DNA from: Planctomycetota bacterium
Lineage (GTDB): Bacteria > Planctomycetota > UBA1135 > GCA-002686595
Length of the DNA: 64,000 nucleotides
NCBI GenBank assembly: GCA_020638855.1
Contig: JACKHT010000007.1
Span: forward strand, 62,001 to 126,000
Direction: 5' to 3'
Shown: positions 57,003 to 64,000 of the stretch, piece after piece
How positions within the stretch are numbered: the first letter of the stretch is position 1
Layout of the letters: every line of letters starts with the position of its first letter
Notes under the pieces: model-generated
Told to the model about the DNA's origin: nothing
What the model saw: the letters and a program-made list of their open reading frames with translations, nothing else
The model's database searches: none
Made by a program: the position numbers and the translations under genes

Positions 57003-58061
57003 GTGATCGGAAGAAAGAAAAGCGTGGTCGGCCTCGACCTCGGAAGTTCCGTGGTGAAAGCCATTGAGCTGACGATGGAGGGCTCCGAGCCGGTAGTCAC
57101 TGGGTTCGCCCGGGCGGAAATTCCCCCCGGCGGAAGCGTTCAAGAGGCCTTGCAGCAGGTCTTTGGAGAAGGCCGGTTCCGCGCCAAGCGCGTGGTCACC
57201 GGTGTCTCAGGCCAATCTACGGTGGTCCGGTACATTCCGATGATGCGCATGAGCGACGAAGAGTTGCTTCAAGCCATCAAGTTCGAAACGGACAAGTACC
57301 TGCCCTTTGACATCCACGACGTGGTCATGGACTGTCAAGCCCTGCGCAAAACCATCCATGGCGCAAGCCAGGGCGGTTCGAACGCTGGCGATGGCACGAT
57401 GACGGTTCTTCTGGCGGCTTGCCGCAAAGAAGAGTTGGAGCGCAAGGCCCAAATCGTCAAGCGCCAGGGGTTGATGCCCTTCGCGATCGACCTGGACCTG
57501 TTCGCCGTCGCCAACGCCTGGGAGCTGTGCGGCTTGCCGATGGAGAGCCACTCCGACGGTGGTGCACCGAGCGCCATCGCCCTGGTGGACGTGGGCGCGA
57601 CCCGCTCGTCGGTCAACGTGTTGGCCGGCGGCGAGAGCTGCTTCAGCCGTGAGATCAACATCGGCGGTGCCGACATGACCCAAGCGATCATGCGTCGTCT
57701 GGGGGTCGAAGGCTTCGAAGCCGAGGCCATCAAGCGCGCTGCCGACTCGCATGCCACCGAAGTGGCCCTGGCCATCCAGCCCGTGCTCGAAGAGCTCGCG
57801 AGCGAACTGGCCCTCTCGATCGACTACGTCGAGCACCACGAAGGCGTGCAAGTCGAAGAGACCCTGCTATCCGGCGGAGGCATTCTGGCCCCCGGCGTCC
57901 CGCAGTACATCGAACAGGCGACGGCCCGGCCGACGCGTACTTGGAACCCGCTTGAAGCCCTGCGCGTCGACGTCAACCGCGTCGATGTGGAAGAGCTGGA
58001 AGCATGGGCCCCGTCCTTGGTGGTCGCTGTCGGCCTAGCCTCACGAGTTCAATCCCGATGA
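57003..58061 (+). CDS. pilM: Type IV pilus assembly protein PilM
   Basis: A 352-residue actin-like ATPase of the inner-face pilus alignment complex, read from a GTG at 57003. The phosphate-1 motif region is VVGLDLGSSVVKAIEL, then FETDKYLPFDIHDVVMD, ALVDVGATRSSVNVLAGGE and LLSGGGILAPGVPQYIE. PilM binds the N-terminal tail of PilN. Its TGA overlaps the pilN ATG. Confidence 0.94.
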   Translation: MIGRKKSVVGLDLGSSVVKAIELTMEGSEPVVTGFARAEIPPGGSVQEALQQVFGEGRFRAKRVVTGVSGQSTVVRYIPMMRMSDEELLQAIKFETDKYLPFDIHDVVMDCQALRKTIHGASQGGSNAGDGTMTVLLAACRKEELERKAQIVKRQGLMPFAIDLDLFAVANAWELCGLPMESHSDGGAPSAIALVDVGATRSSVNVLAGGESCFSREINIGGADMTQAIMRRLGVEGFEAEAIKRAADSHATEVALAIQPVLEELASELALSIDYVEHHEGVQVEETLLSGGGILAPGVPQYIEQATARPTRTWNPLEALRVDVNRVDVEELEAWAPSLVVAVGLASRVQSR

Positions 58062-58726
58062 TTCGCATCAACCTACTACCCGATGAATACCGGCGCCGTA
58101 CGCGCATGCCGGTCAAGAAGATCCTGGCCATCGCTGGAGCGACCGCCATCAACGCCTCGCTATTCGCCTACTGGGGATGGCTGACGATGGGTGTCGCAAA
58201 GGACGTCGAGGGTCAATACGCCGTACGCAAGACCGAGATGGACGGTTTGACGCCCCAGGTGACCTACCACAAGGCGCTCGAGCACGAAATCCAACTCTTC
58301 AGCTCGCGCGAGAAGACGCTTAGCCAAATCACCATGAACCGGGTCCTCTGGACCCAGAAGATGGACGAGCTGATCGACATCGTCAACGCGGGCAACGACA
58401 TCGAGCACTTCGTGTGGTTCGACGACGTCACCGCCAAGCTCGAGAACAACCGCAATGCTCGGAGCGCCTCCTATGGCACCTTCGAGGCCAACGGTCACTC
58501 GGGTTCGGAGCAGTGGAACCGCCTGGCGAACTTCCTCGACGACGTAGCCGACACCGAGCTGACGCCCTTCATCCTCGACTTCGAAACCTTGAACCGCCCG
58601 CAGGGTCGCAAGAACGAGAGCTCCGAGGACCTGATCCCGAAGGTCAACTGGGCCTTCCCCCTCAAGCTCTCCCTGCGTAGTCCTGAAGAGCGCCTTGCCT
58701 TGCGCCTCAAAGGAGAAGCCCAATGA
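58058..58726 (+). CDS. pilN: Type IV pilus assembly protein PilN
   Basis: A 222-residue inner-membrane protein. The first residues MIRINLLPDEYRRRTR carry the INLLP motif that docks into PilM. One membrane helix spans about 22-44, and a periplasmic ferredoxin-like domain follows. The ATG at 58058 overlaps the pilM stop, and the gene ends in ATGA with pilO. Length is near the family norm. Confidence 0.92.
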   Translation: MIRINLLPDEYRRRTRMPVKKILAIAGATAINASLFAYWGWLTMGVAKDVEGQYAVRKTEMDGLTPQVTYHKALEHEIQLFSSREKTLSQITMNRVLWTQKMDELIDIVNAGNDIEHFVWFDDVTAKLENNRNARSASYGTFEANGHSGSEQWNRLANFLDDVADTELTPFILDFETLNRPQGRKNESSEDLIPKVNWAFPLKLSLRSPEERLALRLKGEAQ

Positions 58727-60123
58727 ACGACCGCAAATTCTGGACGATCTTCGGACTGATCTTTGTCCTGGCCACGGCGGGATCCGCGTATGCGATCTAT
58801 GCCAAGCAGGAGAACATCACCCAGCGCCGCGACGAAGTCGCTCGCCTTGGCACCGATATCCAAACGGCGCGCAAGACGATCACGACCACGGCTTCGCTGG
58901 AAAAGGAAGTCATCGTGTTGCGCGAGCTGTCGGCCGTGTTCGAAGAAATCCTTCCCACCACGGACGGTGCCCGCAACCTGATCAAGAACTTCTACAACTA
59001 CTCCCGCGAGACCGGCGTGCAACCCACATCGTTCCAGCCCCAGGCCAGCCGCACCCCGGCGCGTGGCGAGCAATCGGACTTCGATCGCTTCAGCTACACC
59101 CTGGAGATGACGGGGGACACGTTCCAGTTCTTGGACTTCATCAATCGCATCGAGACCCACTCGCGCTTCATGTCGATCCCAAGCTTCAAGCTGACCGCTG
59201 GATCGCGCAAGGAGATGGAGCAGACGGGCTCAGCGCGCCATGCGATCCAAATGGACGTGGAAACCTACGTCTACCAGCCCAAGACCGAAGCCCAAAGGGT
59301 TCCGATCGACGGGTACGACCGCAAGCGTGACCTCTTGGTGGGGGAGATCAACCGCCGCCGCCAGGCTTTGCGCTTGCAGACCTTCCAGTTCCGTGGCTCC
59401 CGTGGGCGCCGCGACCCCTGGATCGATCCGCGCGTGTCGGTGGACGAGAACTCCAACGGCCTGACCATGATCGAACAAAAGGAGAAGGTCGACGAGCTGA
59501 TCGAGCTGCTCAAGTCCGCCAACGCCCAGTGGGCTCGCGTCGACGACGCCGAGAACATCCTGGAGCGCATGATGGAGAAGCGTGGTGTGATCGAAGCGAT
59601 CGCCACCATCCAGGACGAACTGCGCCGCATCGACAACGATGGCCTGGTCACCTACCCGCCCGCCGCCAAGCGTTTGCAGCTTGAGGTGCGCGATCCCCTG
59701 CGCAAGCTCCAGACCTTGGTGGATGACACCAAGAGTCTCCAGGGCCCGCTCAAGGAAGAACTCGAACAAGTCGTCAACCACATGCGTACGAACATTGAAG
59801 CTGGCGACTTCCTGCTGGCCATCCAAGATTTCGAGTCGATCAAGAGCGGCTTGGAACTCGTCCAGGGAGATCCTGGTCGGATGGAGCTGGCTGATGAACT
59901 CAGGCGTTTGGCCGAAGAGGCCGATATCCTGCGTGCGTTTGGCGCGATTGACATCACGTTTGGCGGACAGGCACTGATCGAGGGGCATGCCCCGGCGGTT
60001 CTTCTCAATGGGAAGACCCTATCCGTGGGCGACCTGTTGCAGCCTGGTGTGGAAGTCGTCGCGATTCGTCCCTTCGAGGTGGACTTTGCCTTCCGAGGCG
60101 TCGTCCTGACCCGCTCTTTCTAG
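58723..60123 (+). CDS. pilO: Type IV pilus protein PilO with C-terminal PilP-like domain
   Basis: A 466-residue protein, more than twice the usual PilO length of about 200. Residues 6-26 form a membrane helix, a coiled coil and PilO-type periplasmic domain follow (to about 195), then a long helical linker (about 235-400). The last 61 residues (AIDITFGGQALIEGHAPAVL, then NGKTLSVGDLLQPGVEVVAI) resemble the homology-region fold of PilP and GspC. No separate pilP lies before pilQ. I infer a PilO-PilP fusion that joins the inner-membrane ring to the secretin. Confidence 0.82.
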   Translation: MNDRKFWTIFGLIFVLATAGSAYAIYAKQENITQRRDEVARLGTDIQTARKTITTTASLEKEVIVLRELSAVFEEILPTTDGARNLIKNFYNYSRETGVQPTSFQPQASRTPARGEQSDFDRFSYTLEMTGDTFQFLDFINRIETHSRFMSIPSFKLTAGSRKEMEQTGSARHAIQMDVETYVYQPKTEAQRVPIDGYDRKRDLLVGEINRRRQALRLQTFQFRGSRGRRDPWIDPRVSVDENSNGLTMIEQKEKVDELIELLKSANAQWARVDDAENILERMMEKRGVIEAIATIQDELRRIDNDGLVTYPPAAKRLQLEVRDPLRKLQTLVDDTKSLQGPLKEELEQVVNHMRTNIEAGDFLLAIQDFESIKSGLELVQGDPGRMELADELRRLAEEADILRAFGAIDITFGGQALIEGHAPAVLLNGKTLSVGDLLQPGVEVVAIRPFEVDFAFRGVVLTRSF

Positions 60124-60166
60124 TCCCCCATCCACTCACAAGTCCCCTCCGGGGGGTGGAATCACC

Positions 60167-61951
60167 GTGAAAATCCTCAACACAATCTTGGCGCTAGCCG
60201 CCTTCACCTTTGCTGCGCCCCATGCGGTCGCGCAAGTCCCCAGTCTCGACGCTCGTATCAGTCTGAACGTGGTCGAGCAAAACCTGGCGCAAGTCGTCCA
60301 ATACATCCGTGACCGTTCGGGCGCCAACATCGTGCTGCTCGAAGGCGGTGACAAGATGGTCAACGACCTGCAAATCACCGATGTGGACTGGCGCGATGCG
60401 CTGGAATACGCGACCCGCATGGCGGGCTGTGTGGTGACCGAAGACAAGAGCGGCGTACTGACGGTCACCGACCCGGTGCGCGTGCACTTTGACTTCACCG
60501 ATGCCGATATCAACGACATCATCACCACGATCGCGACCTCGTCGGGCGCCAACATCATCGTAGGCCCGGAAGTGACCGGTACCCTGCGCGTGCGTTTGCA
60601 GAACGTTCCGTGGCGCGATGCCTTGGAAGAAGTCTGCCGCACCCGTGGCTACGTGGTGGTGGAGAGCAAGGGCGGTATCCTGCGCGTGGTGGATCCTTCC
60701 ACCCTCGAGAAGCAGAAGGAAACCCGTTCCTACCAACTGCGCTACATCCGCCCCCGGGGCATGTACGTGCCGGTGCTGAAATCGGAGTTCGTGGCCGGAC
60801 AGGAGAAGCCGCCGACCGGCCCCCCGTCCGACCACTTCACCGTGCTCGACGCGCTCAAGAAGTCGCTCTCGACCGACGGTCAGCTCGACTACATGGATGC
60901 CCAGAACGTGATCATCGTGCATGACACCCAACAGGTCCACGAAGCGATCCAGGACATCCTGCGCCGCTTGGATGTGGAACCGACCCAGGTGTTCATCGAC
61001 GTCAAGTTCGTCTCCACGAGCGACTCCGACATTCTGAACCTGGGTGTCAACTACGGCGATGGTGGACCGCAAGTCTCCATCGGTGGGGGTCAAATCCCGA
61101 TCGAATTGCCCTTCACCATCGGCAAGGGCGGGTTCGAGGACGGCTTCATCGCCGACCAAGCGGGCTTCGGTCCCTTCGCGGACGCCTCGGGCTCGAGCTC
61201 GGACGTGATCATCCCCGACACGATCTTCGGTTCCTTGTCCTTCACTCAGGTCCAAGCCACCCTGCGCCTGTTGCAACGCAACGTGCGTTCGGACGTGGTG
61301 CAAGCTCCGACGATCGTGACCATGGATGGCCGCCCGGCGACCATCTTCGTGGGCGAAACCGTGCGCTACGCCGAAGCCAAGTCCGAGCAGGGCCAAGCCG
61401 GTGGCTTGTCGCTGTCGGTGCAAGAAGCGAGCGACTCGCCGGTGGAAGTGGGCTTCCAGCTGTTGGTCCGCCCGAGCGTTGTCCCGGGTACCAAGAAGGT
61501 CATGCTCGACGTGATCCCCAAGGAAACCAGCCTGTCGGGAACTTCGACGAACTCGGCCCTGGCGCCCGCTGGCTTTGACATCTTCACCGTGGGCGCCGCG
61601 GGCACCGAGGGCACCATCGCCTTGCCGCGCACGCGCTCCTCGACGCTGATGACCCAAATGATGCTGGAAAGCGGTCAGACGGGCATGGTGGGTGGTCTGA
61701 CCACCGACACCGAGAACGAAACCGAGACCCGCGTTCCGTACCTATCGCGCATCCCCGTGGTCGGCGAGCTGTTCAAACACCGCTCCAAGACCAAGGACAA
61801 GCGCAGCTTGTTGATCTTCCTGACCCCGACCCTGGTGCACAGCGCCGAGGACACGGAGTACATCCTGCAGCAAGAGCTGTTGCGCCGTCGTGGCAGCCTG
61901 CGCGATGAAATCGACCAGCTGATGGATCCCTCGCTTTCGAGCGGGGAGTGA
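60167..61951 (+). CDS. pilQ: Type IV pilus secretin PilQ
   Basis: A 594-residue outer-membrane secretin read from a GTG at 60167. The signal peptide ends at AVA-Q (residue 22). Two STN/N0-like repeats (ISLNVVEQNLAQVVQYIRDR and VHFDFTDADINDIITTIATS) are followed by N1-type domains. The secretin barrel region has VQAPTIVTMDGRPATIFVGE at about residue 378 and ends with RSLLIFLTPTLV at about 546. No AMIN domain is seen. A strong terminator follows at once. Confidence 0.94.
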   Translation: MKILNTILALAAFTFAAPHAVAQVPSLDARISLNVVEQNLAQVVQYIRDRSGANIVLLEGGDKMVNDLQITDVDWRDALEYATRMAGCVVTEDKSGVLTVTDPVRVHFDFTDADINDIITTIATSSGANIIVGPEVTGTLRVRLQNVPWRDALEEVCRTRGYVVVESKGGILRVVDPSTLEKQKETRSYQLRYIRPRGMYVPVLKSEFVAGQEKPPTGPPSDHFTVLDALKKSLSTDGQLDYMDAQNVIIVHDTQQVHEAIQDILRRLDVEPTQVFIDVKFVSTSDSDILNLGVNYGDGGPQVSIGGGQIPIELPFTIGKGGFEDGFIADQAGFGPFADASGSSSDVIIPDTIFGSLSFTQVQATLRLLQRNVRSDVVQAPTIVTMDGRPATIFVGETVRYAEAKSEQGQAGGLSLSVQEASDSPVEVGFQLLVRPSVVPGTKKVMLDVIPKETSLSGTSTNSALAPAGFDIFTVGAAGTEGTIALPRTRSSTLMTQMMLESGQTGMVGGLTTDTENETETRVPYLSRIPVVGELFKHRSKTKDKRSLLIFLTPTLVHSAEDTEYILQQELLRRRGSLRDEIDQLMDPSLSSGE

Positions 61952-61958
61952 GGCTCGC

Positions 61959-61992
61959 GCGGGGCGCGGGGGATGCTTCCCCCGCGCCCCGC
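61959..61992 (+). terminator. Terminator after pilQ
   Basis: A perfect 15-bp stem (61959-61973 with 61978-61992) with a TGCT loop, 8 nt after the pilQ stop. The T-run is missing (AGCCATTACGG), but this is the most stable simple hairpin in the window and closes the pil operon. Confidence 0.65.
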
Positions 61993-62419
61993 AGCCATTA
62001 CGGCCCCCTGCGATCGGGGGCGTCCGGGCCCACCCGGGGCAACCCCCTGCTCGGGGCAGCCCCTGGGGGGGACCGGGTGGATCGCAATCTTGGACCTTTC
62101 CGAAGAATCCGCCACCAGGCGTCGAATCCGAGGCTAGTAGAAGGCAACATACCCCCCGGGCCAGCGGGCCCCGCGCGGCGCTCCCTCCGGGGGACGCAGA
62201 GCCAAAGGGTGATTTCCACCCACCGCCCCCGCGGCCCCGTGCCGAGGGATTTCGAAGATCAAGGGCCCCCTACGGGGCCGAGACCCACAACGCGGCCCTG
62301 CGGCCGCATTGGCAACCCGATTTCGCTCCCGACCCCGATGGGGTGGCTACGGCAGGACGCCTGGGCTTATCGCCCGCCCTGCCCTTCCCCCAGGCGGCCG
62401 ATGGGGTGCGAACTTTGAC
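61993..62419. other. Intergenic region upstream of the RNase E/G gene
   Basis: A 427-bp very G+C-rich stretch with several short self-complementary C/G blocks (for example around 62030-62080). I see no gene, no repeat and no convincing promoter. RNase E genes often carry long autoregulatory 5' leaders, and this stretch could be one, but nothing specific was recognised. Confidence 0.45.
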
Positions 62420-64000
62420 ATGACCGAACACCAATCTCCGGAAGCCTCGCGCTCCGGAACCCAAGGGGCCCCCGCCGGACCCCGCGAACGCGAATCCCGC
62501 GCTTCCGAATTCGGCGCCGGCCTAGTGGCCAAATCCAGCTCCCCGTCGGAAAGCGGCGCTCGACCCGCGCGCCGCAAGCGTGGCGGGCGATCCAGGAGCA
62601 CTTCCAAGGGCGCAGACAAGGAGAGCGAAGCTCCCCGAGAAGCAGTCCGAGAAGCGGCGCCTCGTGACCCGGAAGCCCGCAAGGATGCTTCCAGTGGAGG
62701 CGAAGGCGCCCGTAAGAAGCGTCCGCGTCGGCGCAAGGCCGCTGGCCGCTCGGCTCCGGGCGAAGAGGGCGCACGCGACCGGGAATCCTCCTCCAAGGAC
62801 ACGGTTTCCGAAGGCGGTGACCGGGGCCGGTCGACTTCCGACAAGAAGCCGGTCGTCTTCTGGTCCGATGACGAAGATACCAAGGCCGCGCCCCGCGAAG
62901 GTTCGGAGTCTGGCGGGAAGAAACGCAGCAAGCGCAGCCGTTCGCGCCGCAAGGTCAAGGGCAAGGAAGGCGATGCGGAGGACGACGCCAAATCCAGCGA
63001 GCGATCCGGCGAGCGGTCCCGTTCGAACAAGGACAAAGACAGCGAGCGCGAAGGCTCGCGCTCCAAGAAAACCGCCAAGAAGCGTTCGCGCCGCAAGGCT
63101 CGCTCGAAGTCGGAAGACATCGAGGACGATGACGACCGCGACGAGGATGAAGACGGCGAAGAGCGGACCAGCACCAAGGGACGCAAGCGCCGCTCCTCCA
63201 AGAAGGCCAGCAAAACGGTCGAGGAGCTGGAGGAAGAGGCCGAGGTGCTGCGCACCAAGACCATCCTGGTCAACGCTGCCGAGCCCGAAGAACGGCGCGT
63301 GGTGCTCTTGGGCGAGGACAACCGCATCGAAGACCTGTTGATGACGGCCGAAAGCCAGAAGAACCTGGTCAACGACATCTATCGCGGCAAGGTCGTCAAC
63401 TTGGAACCGGCCATCGGGGCCGCGTTCGTCGACTTTGGTCAGGGACGCAACGGGTTCCTGCACACCTCGGACGTCATGCCCGTGTACGGCGAAGAGGGCT
63501 TCACCCTCGAAAAGCTGCTCACGACCCGCATGGAAGACGAGGACGGACACCCCGAATTCGACGATGAAGAAGTCGAAGACGAGGACGGCGACCACGATTC
63601 GGATGGCGAAGGCAAGTCCAGCGCCAAGGCGAGCCGCAAGGATTCCAAGCGCAAGCCGGCCGTCCAGCGCCGTAGCCGCCAGCGCCTTCCGATCTCCGAC
63701 CTCTTGAACGTGGGGGACCAAGTGGTGGTCCAGGTCACCAAGGACGCCATCGGCGACAAGGGGCCGACCCTTACAACGTACATCTCGATTCCCGGCCGTT
63801 ACCTGGTGCTGATGCCCTCGATGGCGCGCACCGGAGTCAGCCGCAAGATTCCCGACGAGAACGAACGCCGACGCCTCAAACGCATCCTGGCCCAGTTGGA
63901 AGCCCCCGAGGAAATGGGCGTGATCGTGCGCACCGCCGGCGTGGGCAAGCTCAAGAGCGACCTGCGCCGCGACCTGAATTACCTACTGGGCGTCTGGGAG
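62420..64000 (+). CDS. rne: Ribonuclease E/G family protein, C-terminus cut off by window edge
   Basis: Open from the ATG at 62420 to the last base (527 codons). Residues 1 to about 280 are a low-complexity, highly charged extension rich in Lys, Arg, Ser, Glu and Asp. RNase E homology begins with TILVNAAEPEERRVVLLGED. The S1 region has IYRGKVVNLEPAIGAAFVDF, GRNGFLHTSDV and an acidic/basic insert at about 372-420. Then come VVQVTKDAIGDKGPTLTTYI, SIPGRYLVLMP and GVIVRTAGVGK. The catalytic DNase I-like and zinc-link parts lie beyond the window. It processes and decays RNA. The extension is at the opposite end from the E. coli scaffold region. Confidence 0.9.
   Translation, partial: MTEHQSPEASRSGTQGAPAGPRERESRASEFGAGLVAKSSSPSESGARPARRKRGGRSRSTSKGADKESEAPREAVREAAPRDPEARKDASSGGEGARKKRPRRRKAAGRSAPGEEGARDRESSSKDTVSEGGDRGRSTSDKKPVVFWSDDEDTKAAPREGSESGGKKRSKRSRSRRKVKGKEGDAEDDAKSSERSGERSRSNKDKDSEREGSRSKKTAKKRSRRKARSKSEDIEDDDDRDEDEDGEERTSTKGRKRRSSKKASKTVEELEEEAEVLRTKTILVNAAEPEERRVVLLGEDNRIEDLLMTAESQKNLVNDIYRGKVVNLEPAIGAAFVDFGQGRNGFLHTSDVMPVYGEEGFTLEKLLTTRMEDEDGHPEFDDEEVEDEDGDHDSDGEGKSSAKASRKDSKRKPAVQRRSRQRLPISDLLNVGDQVVVQVTKDAIGDKGPTLTTYISIPGRYLVLMPSMARTGVSRKIPDENERRRLKRILAQLEAPEEMGVIVRTAGVGKLKSDLRRDLNYLLGVWE

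Noticed and set aside
62412..62440. TTGACA at 62414 as a -35 box for the RNase E/G gene
   Set aside because: The matching -10 position would lie inside the coding region, downstream of the chosen ATG.

Overview
The window is a 64 kb piece of a G+C-rich genome from a bacterium with an outer membrane. The envelope inference rests on a PilQ secretin, an AlgI/AlgX-type acetylation pair and a large exported alpha-2-macroglobulin. The closest fit I can suggest is Planctomycetota or a similarly deep lineage. Supporting signs are the absence of rpmD (L30) between rpsE and rplO, the zinc-binding forms of L33, S14 and L36, a Tsr3-like protein normally seen in archaea and eukaryotes, and sigma-54. No rRNA gene is present, so the assignment is an inference.

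Layout. (1) 1-4306, minus strand: a truncated alpha-2-macroglobulin running off the left edge. (2) 4804-5376: a stand-alone receiver protein. (3) 5640-20282: four tRNA genes (Thr-TGT, Tyr-GTA, Gly-TCC, Thr-GGT), then tuf, rpmG, secE, nusG, rplKAJL and rpoBC. This is the order of the E. coli thrU-tyrU-glyT-thrT-tufB to rpoC region. (4) 20326-24320: an str-type operon of rpsL and rpsG, followed by a 130-nt inverted repeat, a bacterial Tsr3 homologue and a very divergent EF-G-like GTPase. The last two genes overlap as GTGA. (5) 24504-39414: the S10, spc and alpha ribosomal protein operons joined into one run from rpsJ to rplQ, including secY, adk, infA, rpmJ and rpoA, closed by a strong hairpin. 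(6) 39577-43754: a LOG-family gene (minus) and a membrane O-acyltransferase with an AlgX/AlgJ-like partner (plus). (7) 43764-48265, minus: a transcarbamylase of the N-acyl-ornithine type, closely followed by dnaE. (8) 48612-52978: tRNA-Arg(ACG), tadA, two tRNA-Ser genes, SRP RNA, dnaX, ybaB and recR, which resembles the B. subtilis tadA-scr-dnaX-yaaK-recR order. (9) 53027-56902: rpoN, truA, hpf, ptsN and an HPr, a nitrogen-PTS type cluster. (10) 57003-61951: pilM, pilN, pilO (with a PilP-like C-terminus) and pilQ. (11) 62420 to the right edge: an RNase E/G with a long charged N-terminal extension.

Most of the window is core information processing: translation machinery, RNA polymerase, the Sec translocon, SRP RNA, replication clamp loader and polymerase, and tRNA modification. 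The parts that deserve a second look are the Tsr3/EF-G-like pair, the inverted repeat and G-rich DNA beside it, the structured rpsJ-rplC gap, natural Arg88 in S12, a set of genes with -10-like boxes only 6-8 nt before the start codon (possible leaderless mRNAs), and unrelated short tandem repeats in several spacers. Everything was read by eye. Family calls come from motifs, and no database search was run.
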